Counted from the first letter of the stretch, positions 7,908 to 16,807 are shown. The stretch: 64,000 bases of DNA from Collinsella ihumii (GCF_900046475.1 NZ_FCOU01000008.1:1-64000); one strand, 5' to 3'. Numbers and translations are program-made. Notes: generated by a model from the letters alone, not told the origin.

Positions 7908-9002
7908 TTAGTCGGCGCTTCCCTCGCGCCCCGCTTCCATGCGACGCTTTGCGTCCCCGCGATCGACCACCACGCGATAGCCGATCGCCTCCATGCGCCG
8001 CGACAGGTCGGCCAGCCCCTCGGCAGCCTCGCTTCCGGCGCACGCCTTATTATCATACAGCTCGTACTTTTTTCGAACGTCGGTCGGCGAAAGGTTGGGC
8101 ATCACGACGTTCGCGCCCGCCTGCATCCCGCGCTCGCGGCCGTGCGGATCGATGGTGCCGAGGGCCGTCGTGGCGGGCAGGAGCAGCTCCGGACCGATCA
8201 GGCGCAGAAGGCTCAGCAGATAGCAGGTCATATCCGCCGTGCCCGCGGGTTCGTGCGCGAACGGCGTCGCATGATGCGGCACGAACGGCCCGATGCCGAC
8301 CATCGCCGGCTGGAACTCCTCGATGAACTTGAGATCCGCCGCGAGCGTGGCCGGCGTCTGGAAGGGAGACCCGACCATGAAGCCGCATCCCACCTGATAC
8401 CCGATGTCCTTGAGGTCGCGCAGGCACGCCATGCGGCGGTCCCATGAGAGGTCCGCCGGATGCAGGCGCGCATAGTGCGCGGGGTCCGCCGTCTCATGAC
8501 GCAGCAGGTAGCGGTCGGCCCCGGCATCGAAGAGCGCCTGGTAGCTGTCGCGATCCCGCTCACCGAGCGAAAGCGTGAGGGCGCAGTCGGGGTGTGCTTG
8601 CTTGATCGATGAGACGATGCCGCACGCGACCTCGTCGGTAAACGCCGCATCCTCCCCGCCCTGCAGCACGAACGTGCGGAACCCGAGCTCGTATCCGGCG
8701 TCACAGCAGGCAAGGATCTCCTCGGCATCCAGGCGGTACCGCTCCGCCATGCGATTCGAACGGCGCAGCCCGCAGTACAGGCAGTCGTTTTTGCAGTAGC
8801 TCGAGATCTCGATCAGCCCGCGGATGTAGACGTCTGTGCCGTAGACCTGGGTGCGCAGCTCCACGGCGCGCTCGGCGGCATAGGCGGCGATCTTTGGCGT
8901 GAACCCCTCGACTAGCTCCTCGTATTCCTTGAGATCCAAGCGATGCTCGACCGCAAGCCGGTCGATGAGCTCGCGGGTCCGCGCGGGAGCGCTATTCCGC
9001 AT
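7908..9002 (-). CDS. hydE: [FeFe]-hydrogenase maturase HydE, radical SAM
   Basis: 364 aa. HydE is the radical SAM enzyme that converts an Fe-cysteine synthon toward the bridging dithiolate and diiron unit of the H-cluster. The cluster-binding site is SSYCKNDCLYCG (CX3CX2C, around residue 69), followed by RRSN and a BATS-type C-terminal half. Its start overlaps the 3' end of the TM1266-like gene by 11 bases, so translation is likely coupled. The last codons (EGSAD, stop) and adjacent bases are identical over 25 nt to the 3' end of the LytTR regulator gene at 26170-26194. Confidence 0.95.
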   Translation of the reverse strand: MRNSAPARTRELIDRLAVEHRLDLKEYEELVEGFTPKIAAYAAERAVELRTQVYGTDVYIRGLIEISSYCKNDCLYCGLRRSNRMAERYRLDAEEILACCDAGYELGFRTFVLQGGEDAAFTDEVACGIVSSIKQAHPDCALTLSLGERDRDSYQALFDAGADRYLLRHETADPAHYARLHPADLSWDRRMACLRDLKDIGYQVGCGFMVGSPFQTPATLAADLKFIEEFQPAMVGIGPFVPHHATPFAHEPAGTADMTCYLLSLLRLIGPELLLPATTALGTIDPHGRERGMQAGANVVMPNLSPTDVRKKYELYDNKACAGSEAAEGLADLSRRMEAIGYRVVVDRGDAKRRMEAGREGSAD

Positions 9003-9270
9003 CGGCGCCGTCCCCCTCGGACACCACGTTGGAATACAGGGTCTTGACGCTGACGCCCGGCAGGGCGCCGATCTTGCCCGCCAACGCCGACGTCTTGTCC
9101 TGCGGGGCGTCGAGCGCCACCGACATGACGCTCACCTGACGCTGACGGTACGGCACGCCCATACGCCCGATCACATAGCGGCGGTACTCGTGCAGCAGCT
9201 CGTTGAGCTCCTCCACCGCGTCCATGTTCTCCACGATGATCCCCATGATGGCGACGCGTGTCTTCTCCAT
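8992..9270 (-). CDS. TM1266-family iron-only hydrogenase system regulator
   Basis: 92 aa, ACT/NikR-like small protein beginning MEKTRVAIMGIIVENMDAVE with VSVMSVALDAPQDKTSALAGKIG in the middle, the pattern of the TM1266 family that accompanies HydE/F/G. Its biochemical role is not firmly known; it is regarded as a regulatory or ligand-sensing protein. A GGAGGATCC ribosome site precedes the ATG. It is the first gene of the maturation operon, with a TATAAT -10 about 40 bases upstream. Confidence 0.85.
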   Translation of the reverse strand: MEKTRVAIMGIIVENMDAVEELNELLHEYRRYVIGRMGVPYRQRQVSVMSVALDAPQDKTSALAGKIGALPGVSVKTLYSNVVSEGDGADAE

Positions 9271-9311
9271 TGGATCCTCCGCTCATTTGCTTCGTGTTGT
9301 CTGACAGCGCG

Positions 9312-9317
9312 ATTATA
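9312..9317 (-). promoter_or_regulatory. -10 element of the hyd maturation operon
   Basis: On the minus strand the sequence reads GGGTATAATCG, a perfect TATAAT, 42 bases before the TM1266-family ATG. A good -35 box is not obvious. Confidence 0.5.
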
Positions 9318-9542
9318 CCCATGCCGCCCCCCTGCGGCGGGCTGTCGGCCATCGGACGTGGGAGTGCGGATGCCGGGAATGCCCGGCGCACCCGGCGCCA
9401 TGACCCCGACAATATGTATAACCGCAAGATGTACCCAAAAGTCCCTTTTTTGTTTCGTCACCGGTGCCTTGGCGATGCTTCTAGAGCAGAATGCCCGTCA
9501 TATGGGTATCAGCACCATAAGAATCGTGCGAGGGGAGGCGCC

Positions 9543-10948
9543 ATGAAACCCCGTCCACCGCAGCAACGTCGAAAAACCGCCGTTATCGCCATCATCGTCG
9601 CGGCCGTCGCGCTGGCCGTCGTCGGCATCGGGCTTACCCGGGGATTCCTCCTGCCGGGCGGCCCGCCTCGCCCCGCATTGAAGGCGACCGAGCTGACCCG
9701 CGCGAACAGCGGAGGCGCTCCCGCCGTGGACGGCCCCCATGACGACCAGGGCGCCCGCGCCCTCGCGGGGCTCGGGATCGCCTCCTGCAGCAAGAGGACG
9801 CCGTTCAGGCGGCGGACAACGCCCTCGTCTCCCCCATCTCGATCGCAAGCGCTCTCGGCATGACGGCGAACGGGGCGGAAGGCGCCACGAAGGAGCAGAT
9901 GGAGTCCGTGCTCGGCATCGAGACGGACGCGCTCAACGAATACCTTGCGGCCCTGCGGCTCGACTCCCCCAGCGAACCGGAACAAGAAGGCGACCCCGCG
10001 CTTCGCCTCTCAAACTCGATCTGGCTGCGCGATACGCCCGAGCTCGACGTCGAGCAGTCGTTTTTGGATGCCGCCTCGGCGTGGTACGCAGCATCGGTCT
10101 TCAGCGCCCCCTTTGACTCCTCGACCGCACACGACATCAACGAATGGGTCGGCTACGGGACCGACGGCATGATCGACCGGCTTCTCGACGAGGATAAGCC
10201 GCTTCCCGAAGACGCCATGCTCTACCTCATCAACGCGCTGGCCTTCGAGGGCGCATGGCAGGACCCCTACAGCGACGCATTCGTTGAGACGGCACCTTTT
10301 ACCTGCGAGGACGGATCCCAGCAGCGCGTCGACCTCATGTATAGCTACGAGGACACCTATCTCGAGGCGGACCTTGCAAACGGGACGGTCGCCACAGACG
10401 GACAGGCCTCCGCCGCGATTCCGGACGCATCGCGCATCACGGGCTTCATGAAGCGCTATCAGGGCGGGACCTATGCGTTCGCGGCGCTGCTGCCGCCCGA
10501 AGGGACCACGGTCGCCGACACGGTCTCGCGCCTGAGCGGCGAGGTGCTTGCCTCCATGCTCGAACAGCCCTGGTCGACACCGGTCGATGCCTACCTGCCC
10601 GCGTTCAGCTACGATTACAGCACCGATTTGGCCGAGTCGCTCAAATCCCTCGGCATGACCGACGCGTTCGACCGGTACGTCGCGGACTTCTCCGGTATGA
10701 CGGAGAGCATGCCGCTCCACATCTCGAAGGTGCTGCACAAGACCCATATCGACGTCGATCGCAAGGGAACGCGCGCCGCCGCCATCACCTCGGTGCAGAT
10801 GGAAGCGGGGGCGTCCGCCCCGGGAGAGCCGGTCGAGCCGAAGACGGTGCGCCTCGACCGCCCGTTCATCTACCTGATCGTCGACACGCGGACCAACACG
10901 CCGCTGTTCATCGGCACATACCTGCATGGCGATGAAGGCGCCGCCTGA
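9543..10948 (+). pseudogene. Membrane-anchored serpin with a one-base frameshift
   Basis: The gene starts at the ATG at 9543 after GGGGAGGCGCC and encodes a Lys/Arg N-terminus and one hydrophobic helix (AVIAIIVAAVALAVVGIGL), suggesting a lipid-free membrane anchor or uncleaved signal. Reading breaks near 9780: frame one gives LAGLGIA, and one base must be added to continue LLQQEDAVQAADNALVSPIS in the frame that runs to 10948. The rest is a full serpin, with NALVSPISIASALG, the hinge KGTRAAAIT and the C-terminal PFIYLIVDTRTNTPLFIG. Serpins trap serine or cysteine proteases irreversibly. The loss could be a true frameshift or a sequencing error; an ATG at 9860 would give a truncated 362-aa protein. 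Confidence 0.8.
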
Positions 10949-10989
10949 TTCGACCCGCACCCTTCGCCCCGCGGCCCTAGTGGGAACAT

Positions 10990-11025
10990 GGGCGAACACG
11001 GCCCCGTCCAACGCGTCCCAAAACG
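10990..11025. repeat. Short intergenic repeat, family H (copy 1)
   Basis: GGGCGAACACGGCCCCGTCC followed by CAAAACG; the same 20-mer lies at 47668-47687, where CCAAAACG follows directly. Both copies are next to gene ends. Function unknown. Confidence 0.6.
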
Positions 11026-11028
11026 TAT

Positions 11029-11062
11029 CAGCCCCCGTGTCTTGCATGGGACACGGGGGCTG
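11029..11062. terminator. Bidirectional terminator between serpin and glycosyltransferase genes
   Basis: CAGCCCCCGTGTC (11029-11041) pairs perfectly with GACACGGGGGCTG (11050-11062), followed by GTTTCC on the plus strand. It lies between the convergent serpin and glycosyltransferase stop codons. Confidence 0.75.
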
Positions 11063-11067
11063 GTTTC

Positions 11068-12114
11068 CTAGTTGAACTTGAAAATCTTGCTCGCAAGATG
11101 GTATGCACCGATGGTCAGCTTGTCGCCGGCGCGCGTGGGAAGGTTCGTCCCTACGCCCAAGACGCCGTATCGCGCGTGGCGATACATCCGCTCGTCATAG
11201 GCCTTGAGGTCATGCCACAGCTCGCGGATCCAAGTCTTGGCCTCGGGGTTGTCCGAAAGCTTGGAGAACACCGAGCAGATGGTCATCATCATGGTGAAGT
11301 AGTGCATCATGTACGAGCGCAGGCGCGCGGGCTCCACGTCGTCGTAGAGATGGTAGGCCTCCATCATGATGCGCGTGATGCGGAACTGCTGGTCCAGACG
11401 CCTGACCATCGTGGCCTCGTTGACGCTTTGGCCCTCGCGGCCGATGAAGTACCGGTACAGGTCGATATCGGCGTAGTAGAGCGTCTTGCAGCGCGGCAGG
11501 GGCACGTACGCATAGATGTTATCCACGTAGAACGTGTGCGCGGGAAGCGGGAGATCGGCCTCGCGCAGCACGTCGGTACGATAGCACAGGCTGTGCATGA
11601 GCAGGTTCTGGTCGGGGCGGAAGCGTCCCACCTCGTCCCACGAGAACACGCGCTTGCGCGGCAGCGCCGAACGGTAGCTGATCGCCGTATGCGTGCCCTC
11701 GTGCAGCTTCTCGTACACGTAGTTCGAGATGAACAGGTCGACGCGGTTGCCGCGCTCCTCGAAACCGCGCAGGATCGTGAGCATGGTCGACAGCGCGGAC
11801 GCATCGAGCCAGTCGTCGGAGTCGACCACCTTGTAATAGGTGCCCGTCGCCTCGCGCAGGCCGGAGAGGACGGCGATGCCGTGACCGCCGTTCTCCTGAT
11901 GCACCGCGCGGATGATGCCCGGGTAGCGGGCCTCCCACTCGTCGGCCTTGACGGGCGTCTCGTCGACGCTGCCGTCATCGACGATGATGATCTCGACGTC
12001 GGACGCATAGCTGGACCCCTCCAGGATGGAGGAGATGCAGCGATCCATATCTCCCGCCGCGTTGAACGACGGGATGCCGAACGTGATGACCTTGTGCGAA
12101 GCGCTCTTAGGCAT
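11068..12114 (-). CDS. Family 2 glycosyltransferase
   Basis: 348 aa from the ATG at 12114 (MPKSASHK), which overlaps the glf stop codon; an ATG at 12132 would add six residues. The GT-A nucleotide-binding region has GIPSFNAAGDMDRCI, VDDGSVDETP and later DSDDW, the DxD-like metal site. The C-terminal half has several Trp/Tyr-rich segments and no clear membrane helix. It should add a sugar to a cell-surface glycan; with UDP-galactopyranose mutase directly upstream, a galactofuranose-containing polymer is plausible. Donor and acceptor cannot be read from sequence. Confidence 0.82.
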   Translation of the reverse strand: MPKSASHKVITFGIPSFNAAGDMDRCISSILEGSSYASDVEIIIVDDGSVDETPVKADEWEARYPGIIRAVHQENGGHGIAVLSGLREATGTYYKVVDSDDWLDASALSTMLTILRGFEERGNRVDLFISNYVYEKLHEGTHTAISYRSALPRKRVFSWDEVGRFRPDQNLLMHSLCYRTDVLREADLPLPAHTFYVDNIYAYVPLPRCKTLYYADIDLYRYFIGREGQSVNEATMVRRLDQQFRITRIMMEAYHLYDDVEPARLRSYMMHYFTMMMTICSVFSKLSDNPEAKTWIRELWHDLKAYDERMYRHARYGVLGVGTNLPTRAGDKLTIGAYHLASKIFKFN

Positions 12115-13309
12115 GGCAGGCAATAATCTCATCCGACAGCGTGAGGGCGGAATCCGTCACGGCGTCCATGTCGTAGTAGCGGTACTCGGCCAGACGGCCC
12201 ACCGGGTGGAAGTTCGTGAGGTTCACCACGCGGTCGAGATAGCGCTCGTACAGGGCGCGGTTCTCGGGATCGAGGATCGCGTAGTACGGCGTCTGGCCGC
12301 TTCCGGGCTCGTAGGAGTGGCTGTACTCCTTCATGATGGTGGTCTTGCCGGGCACGACCTGGCCGGTCATGTTCTTGAACTCGGTGATGCGCGTGAAGTC
12401 CTCGCTCGTGGTGTAGTTCACGGTGCCTACGGGCTGGTACTGGTCCATGTCGAGGGTCTCGAACTTCATGTCGAGCGTGCGGTACGGCAGCGCGCCGAGG
12501 TCGAGGCCGAACAGCTCGTCGAGCGGGCCGGTGTAGACGATCTCGCCGCCGTAGACCTTGCCGCAAACCGACACGGTCGTCTCGCCGATCTCGAAGATGT
12601 CGCGGGCGTCGACGTCGCAGAACACGTCGATCAGGTCATGGTCGAGCATGTTCTCGAACATATGGGTGTAGCCCTTGGCAGGCATGCCCTGGAACGGGGC
12701 CTGCGGGAAGTAGCGATCGTCGTCGCCGATGAAGATGGGCACGCGACCGGTCACCGACGGGTCTATCTGGTCGGGCGTCTGGCCCCACTGCTTCATGGTG
12801 TAGTGCAGGAAAACGTTCTCGTACACGTAGTCGGCGACCTCGACGAGCTCGGGGTCGTTCTTGGCGCGCAGCTCCATGATGGGGACCTTCTTGTCCTCAC
12901 CGAAGGTCTCGACGAGCTTGCGGTACAGCTGCTCGCCGCGCTCCTCGCCAAACGCGAGCTTCAGGCTCTTGTGGTTGAACGGAACGGGCATGAGGGTGCC
13001 GTGGATGTTCGCAAGGACCTTGTGCTGATAGTCGGTCCACTCGGTGAAGCGCGACAGGAAGTTGTGGACGCGCTCGTTGAACGTGTGGTAGATGTGCGGA
13101 CCGTACTCATGGATGAGGATGCCCGCATCGTCCAGGCAATCGTATGCGTTGCCGGCGATATGGTTGCGCCTCTCGAGCACGGCGACGCGGAAACCAGAGG
13201 TCTCGGCCAGGCGGCGAGCGCACACCGCGCCTGCGTATCCGGCACCCACGACGATCATGTCGTACGAATCGGGATTGAACGTCTCAGGTAGACCAGACGT
13301 GATCTGCAT
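12107..13309 (-). CDS. glf: UDP-galactopyranose mutase
   Basis: 400 aa. Glf interconverts UDP-galactopyranose and UDP-galactofuranose with reduced FAD. The N-terminal Rossmann motif is VVGAGYAGAVCARRLAE, followed by ERRNHIAGNAYD and the GPHIYHTF segment characteristic of Glf. The C-terminal part has the YTGPLDELFG and EYRYYDMD stretches. The start at 13309 has GGAG 5 bases upstream; the upstream in-frame GTG at 13369 does not. Overlaps the downstream glycosyltransferase by 8 bases. Its presence implies galactofuranose in a surface polymer. Confidence 0.93.
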   Translation of the reverse strand: MQITSGLPETFNPDSYDMIVVGAGYAGAVCARRLAETSGFRVAVLERRNHIAGNAYDCLDDAGILIHEYGPHIYHTFNERVHNFLSRFTEWTDYQHKVLANIHGTLMPVPFNHKSLKLAFGEERGEQLYRKLVETFGEDKKVPIMELRAKNDPELVEVADYVYENVFLHYTMKQWGQTPDQIDPSVTGRVPIFIGDDDRYFPQAPFQGMPAKGYTHMFENMLDHDLIDVFCDVDARDIFEIGETTVSVCGKVYGGEIVYTGPLDELFGLDLGALPYRTLDMKFETLDMDQYQPVGTVNYTTSEDFTRITEFKNMTGQVVPGKTTIMKEYSHSYEPGSGQTPYYAILDPENRALYERYLDRVVNLTNFHPVGRLAEYRYYDMDAVTDSALTLSDEIIACHA

Positions 13310-13473
13310 CGAAGCTCCTTGCAAATAAGTCCCTATACCAAAAAACACTTGCAACGCATCTCGCGGCAAAATGTTTCAAGGATTATAGCGCTCAAATCCT
13401 ATAATGAACCTTGCCACACAAGGAAAGCTCAACACGCTAACAATCGTGCTGGGCGCTGTACATGAGGAGAATC

Positions 13474-14460
13474 ATGAGCGATTTCCTGAACCGTATGAAG
13501 GCCGCCGCCAAATCCGACCTCAAGACCATCGTGCTCCCCGAGGGTGAAGACCCCCGCACCATCGAGGCCGCCAAGAAGATCGTCGAGGAGGGCCTGGCGA
13601 AGCTCGTCATCCTCGGCAACCCCGAGGAGATCGACATCGAAGGCGTGACCGTCATCGATCCGACGAGCGCCGACGCCCCCAACCATGAGGCCTATGCGCA
13701 GAAGTTCGCCGAGCTCCGCGCCAAGAAGGGTGTCACCATCGAGCAGGCTCGCGCCCAGATCATGGACGCCACCTACTACGGCACCATGATGGTCAAGATG
13801 GGTGACGCCGACGGCCTGGTCTCGGGCGCCTGCCACTCCACCGCCAACACCCTGCGCCCGGCGCTGCAGATCCTGAAGACCGCCCCGGGCACCAAGCTCG
13901 TCTCCGCCTTCATGGTCATGTGCACCAAGACTCCCGAGTTCGGCGCCGACGGCACGCTCGTGTTCGCCGACTGCGGCCTGAACATCGACCCGACCTCCGA
14001 CGAGCTCTCCGAGATCGCCATCGCCTCCGCGAACTCCTTCAAGACCTTCATGGGCGACGTCGAGCCCAAGGTCGCCATGCTCTCCTACTCCACCATGGGC
14101 TCCGCCGGCGGCGACACCGCCAAGAAGGTCCAGGAGGCCACCGCGTTCGCCAAGGAGAAGGCGCCCGAGCTCGCCGTCGACGGCGACCTGCAGCTTGACG
14201 CCGCCATCGTGCCGAGCGTCGCCGCGCTCAAGGCTCCCGAGTCCACCGTCGCCGGCCACGCCAACGTGCTCGTGTTCCCGAACCTTGAGACCGGCAACAT
14301 CGGCTACAAGCTGGTCCAGCGCTTCGGTCAGGCCGAGGCGTACGGCCCCATCCTGCAGGGCATCGCCAAGCCGGTGAACGACCTGTCCCGCGGCTGCTCC
14401 GCCGACGACATCGTGGGCGTCGTCGCCATCACCGCTGTCCAGGCCCAGATGGCCGAGTAG
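13474..14460 (+). CDS. pta: Phosphate acetyltransferase
   Basis: 328 aa short-form Pta, which converts acetyl-CoA and phosphate to acetyl-phosphate in acetate fermentation. The start at 13474 has an AGGAGA ribosome site. Family features include KTIVLPEGEDPRTIEAA at the N-terminus, DGLVSGACHSTANTLRPALQI in the middle, MLSYSTMGSAGGD and the C-terminal GIAKPVNDLSRGCS. There is no N-terminal regulatory domain as in enterobacterial Pta. A strong terminator follows. Its usual partner ackA is 28.7 kb away at 43151 on the opposite strand. Confidence 0.96.
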   Translation: MSDFLNRMKAAAKSDLKTIVLPEGEDPRTIEAAKKIVEEGLAKLVILGNPEEIDIEGVTVIDPTSADAPNHEAYAQKFAELRAKKGVTIEQARAQIMDATYYGTMMVKMGDADGLVSGACHSTANTLRPALQILKTAPGTKLVSAFMVMCTKTPEFGADGTLVFADCGLNIDPTSDELSEIAIASANSFKTFMGDVEPKVAMLSYSTMGSAGGDTAKKVQEATAFAKEKAPELAVDGDLQLDAAIVPSVAALKAPESTVAGHANVLVFPNLETGNIGYKLVQRFGQAEAYGPILQGIAKPVNDLSRGCSADDIVGVVAITAVQAQMAE

Positions 14461-14484
14461 CGCACCGCACGACTCGCACTGACC

Positions 14485-14522
14485 AGCGCCCCGAGAGCTT
14501 GCTCTCGGGGCGCTTTTTCTTT
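14485..14522 (+). terminator. Rho-independent terminator of pta
   Basis: AGCGCCCCGAGAG pairs with CTCTCGGGGCGCT around a CTTG loop, followed by TTTTTCTTTT. A textbook intrinsic terminator 24 bases after the stop codon. Confidence 0.92.
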
Positions 14523-14698
14523 TGGGGACGCCGGCTTCGCTGCCGACAGCTCGATACGGGTATCGCCGCCCATTCGTTCATGAATGAGTGACGACTTGAG
14601 CCCGGGGTGTCGGTCGGCCTCCTGTCCGCGCCCGCCGACCGCCCTCAAGCAGGAAGCGGCCCCGACCGGACCCCCGCGAAGGAGTGAATACGAGTTTG

Positions 14699-14819
14699 TC
14701 ATTGTTTTTGAGTGCCATCTCGCCACACGCGCTGCACCCCTCGACATTTCCGCAGAATTCAACTGGGGAAATGTCGAGGGGTGCGGCGCATGTGCAGAAA
14801 GGGCACTCAAAAACAATGA
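14699..14819. repeat. 121-bp near-perfect palindrome upstream of the first RiPP operon
   Basis: Outer arms TCATTGTTTTTGAGTGCC (14699-14716) and their exact complement (14802-14819), and inner arms GCACCCCTCGACATTTCC (14734-14751) and their exact complement (14767-14784), share one centre at 14759. The 17 bases between outer and inner arms also pair partly (CACACGCGC with GCGCATGTG). Transcribed, this would be a hairpin of about 50 bp. It may be a MITE-like remnant or an attenuating structure. Confidence 0.8.
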
Positions 14820-15017
14820 AAAACTCAACCTATGACCCTTATGGGTTTTATTTTGAGCAGATTATAATGCATTATCGAGACGTATCGAGACGGAAATATG
14901 CAGTCTGCGCCACGAGAGCTCTTCAGTCGGCTTCCCGACCATCGGCCTTGGCGTTTTACGCACGTCGCAACAGGCTGAACACGCAATATCGAGTACGGTC
15001 ATCAAGCTGGATGAGCG

Positions 15018-15095
15018 CATTCGTTAGCGCACCGGTCGCCATTGGTGCACGGCATTCCGATCCTGCGGACCTGTCGGCATTCTGGCACGTAGAAT
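15018..15095 (+). promoter_or_regulatory. RiPP promoter A: paired boxes plus -10
   Basis: CATTCGTT (15018-15025) and CATTGGTG (15040-15047) are direct repeats with a 22-bp period, followed after 42 nt by TAGAAT (15090-15095). The same plan recurs before the second maturase, the export operon and the third peptide cluster. The spacing of the direct repeats suits a LytTR dimer. No -35 consensus is needed if the regulator is an activator. Confidence 0.65.
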
Positions 15096-15163
15096 CATCG
15101 ATAATGCTCGCGACGCGCCCGGTGCGCGTCCGCATCGTCCAATACGGAAACGAGGTCGATTTC

Positions 15164-15430
15164 ATGAAACTCAAAGACGGATTCGTGCTCCGCGAGGTCG
15201 CGGGTTCTTTCATGGTCGTCCCCGTGGGCAAGCGCACCGCCGAGATCCCCGGCGTCATCGCCCTGACCGAGACCGGCGCCGTGCTCTGGAAGCTCCTTGA
15301 ACAAGGAGCCACCGAGGACAAGCTCGTTTCCGCCCTGCTCGACGAGTACGAAGTCTCTGCTGACCAAGCCGCCGCCGATGTGCATTCCTTCATCGAGAAG
15401 GCGGGTGCCCAGGGTCTGCTCGAGGAGTAG
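15164..15430 (+). CDS. PqqD-like RiPP recognition protein (cluster A)
   Basis: 88 aa. Starts MKLKDGFVLREVAGSFMVVP, followed by IPGVIALTETGAVLWKLLEQGATEDKLVSALLDEYEV, the winged-helix PqqD/RRE pattern that binds precursor leaders and presents them to the radical SAM enzyme. Same length as, and clearly homologous to, the cluster C copy at 29973-30239 (GSYMVVPVG.RT.DIPGVIAL-type identity through the middle). The ATG at 15164 was chosen because the fold begins there; the frame is open far upstream but lacks similarity. Three bases separate it from the maturase gene, so they are one operon. Confidence 0.88.
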   Translation: MKLKDGFVLREVAGSFMVVPVGKRTAEIPGVIALTETGAVLWKLLEQGATEDKLVSALLDEYEVSADQAAADVHSFIEKAGAQGLLEE

Positions 15431-15433
15431 CGC

Positions 15434-16507
15434 ATGGACTCCATCGAGGAGCTCACTTGGCATGGGCTCAATGATGAGCTCTGGCTCAAAGCCCGTCGTG
15501 AATGCCTTCCCCTGTCGGGAACGTTCGAGCTGCTCCCTTTGTGCAATTTTCGGTGCCGCATGTGCTATGTGCGTCTTGACGCCGAGAAGGTCGAGCAATT
15601 CGGACGCATCCGCACAGGAAAAGAATGGCTCGACCTTGGACGTCAAGCTCAGCAGGCTGGCGTGCTCTCACTCACCCTATCTGGAGGAGAGCCGCTCTTG
15701 CACCCAGACTTTATGGAAATCTATACCGGCCTATCACAGATGGGATTCATGGTCTCAGTTCTCAGCAACGGCTCTCTTGTCACCGACGAGCACCTGAAAC
15801 TGTTCACCGAGTATCGACCCACCCGTATCCGATTCACCCTGTACGGTGCCTCGAATGAAACCTATGAGAGACTCTGCGGGGCACCCAACGGTTTCGACCG
15901 CGTCATGAGCTCCATAAGGAGGCTGCTCGATGCCGGCATGCCGTTATCGCTTTCGTTCACCGAGACGCAAGAGAATGTCGACGACTTCGACGATGTCATG
16001 GCCATCGCCAAACAGCTCGATATCCCTCTTATGGTCTGCACCGATCTCGACAACCCGGTACGCGGAGCCGTTAGCGATGCCGCAAATCTTCGCGTTCCCC
16101 CACAAAACCAGCGCCTACCTCAAGATGACGAGCGGCTTCAAACGGCACGAGCGAATCACCTGATCAAACAAGCGCAGAAAGAAGGCCTTCTTGACGGTCT
16201 TTTCAGCGATTGCAAGCCGTATCGAACGAGCTTCTTTGTCACATGGAACGGCCACATGGAAAACTGCGGATCTATGTCGTATTGCCGCAGCGCCCCTTTT
16301 GAAGATGGGTTCATGGCGGCATGGGCCGATATGCACGATAAGCTATCCCGCCTGCAGCTTCCTCAACCCTGCAGGACGTGCCCCTCTCTTCACTTCTGCA
16401 CCGCATGCCCGGCAAAACGGGATGCGGAGACCGGAAGACCCGATGGGATTCCCCGACGATACTGCGAGGAAGCCCATTGGTGGCAACAGCAATCATTCCA
16501 TACGTAA
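15434..16507 (+). CDS. Radical SAM/SPASM RiPP maturase (cluster A)
   Basis: 357 aa. The radical SAM cluster site is CNFRCRMC (CX3CX2C, around residues 37-44), followed by the AdoMet-binding GGEPL and a TIM-barrel core. The C-terminal SPASM-type region has Cys residues in SDCKPYRTSFF, MENCGSM, CRTCPSLHFCTACP and YCEEAH, enough for auxiliary 4Fe-4S clusters. Such enzymes install thioether, C-C or other crosslinks in a genetically linked peptide. The linked peptide starts 17 bases downstream. It is homologous to the maturases at 16934 and 28849 (shared ESFGTFEL.PLCNF-like and RFTLYGASNETYE segments). The actual modification is unknown. Confidence 0.9.
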   Translation: MDSIEELTWHGLNDELWLKARRECLPLSGTFELLPLCNFRCRMCYVRLDAEKVEQFGRIRTGKEWLDLGRQAQQAGVLSLTLSGGEPLLHPDFMEIYTGLSQMGFMVSVLSNGSLVTDEHLKLFTEYRPTRIRFTLYGASNETYERLCGAPNGFDRVMSSIRRLLDAGMPLSLSFTETQENVDDFDDVMAIAKQLDIPLMVCTDLDNPVRGAVSDAANLRVPPQNQRLPQDDERLQTARANHLIKQAQKEGLLDGLFSDCKPYRTSFFVTWNGHMENCGSMSYCRSAPFEDGFMAAWADMHDKLSRLQLPQPCRTCPSLHFCTACPAKRDAETGRPDGIPRRYCEEAHWWQQQSFHT

Positions 16508-16524
16508 CTAGGAGGTGAGCATAG

Positions 16525-16692
16525 ATGAAGAAAGACTACACCGCTCCCAACATGGCGGTCCTCGAGGTCCGCGCAGACGAGCGGTTCACCGCCGAATGCG
16601 GCCCTGTCAAGGAATTCGGCAACGTTGGCGATACGGTTAACCGCTGCACGATCACCCATGGTGGTCCCCAGTACATCCCGAATAACTCCTAG
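16525..16692 (+). CDS. Putative RiPP precursor peptide A
   Basis: 55 aa, beginning MKKDYTAPNMAVLEVRADER and then FTAEC; a perfect GGAGGTG ribosome site lies 7 bases before the ATG. Residues 1-25 align without gaps to the other two candidate precursors, with M1, K2, Y5, P8, D18, E19, A23 and C25 shared. The remaining 30 residues, the likely core, hold a second Cys (C41) and Gly/Asn/Pro-rich segments ending PQYIPNNS. A hairpin terminator follows. Too short for most gene callers. Assignment as precursor rests on position, size and the shared leader. Confidence 0.8.
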   Translation: MKKDYTAPNMAVLEVRADERFTAECGPVKEFGNVGDTVNRCTITHGGPQYIPNNS

Positions 16693-16710
16693 AAGCGTGT
16701 CCGGGAAATC

Positions 16711-16744
16711 AAAACCGTCCGCACATTCAACCTCAGACGGTTTT
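16711..16744 (+). terminator. Terminator after precursor A
   Basis: AAAACCGTC (16711-16719) pairs with GACGGTTTT (16736-16744), the 3' arm itself supplying the T-run. It ends the pqqD-maturase-precursor transcript 18 bases after the stop. Confidence 0.75.
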
Positions 16745-16807
16745 CAATTGAGGTCCGCAGGGTTTCTGGCATCCATCGCAATGCCTCCTGTGGACCTCTC
16801 CTGAGCA

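Noticed and set aside
5778-8447. 889-codon open frame opposite hydF, hydG and hydE
   Set aside because: It is antisense to three clearly conserved genes; its residues are Arg/His/Ala-rich as expected from the complement of GC-rich coding DNA.
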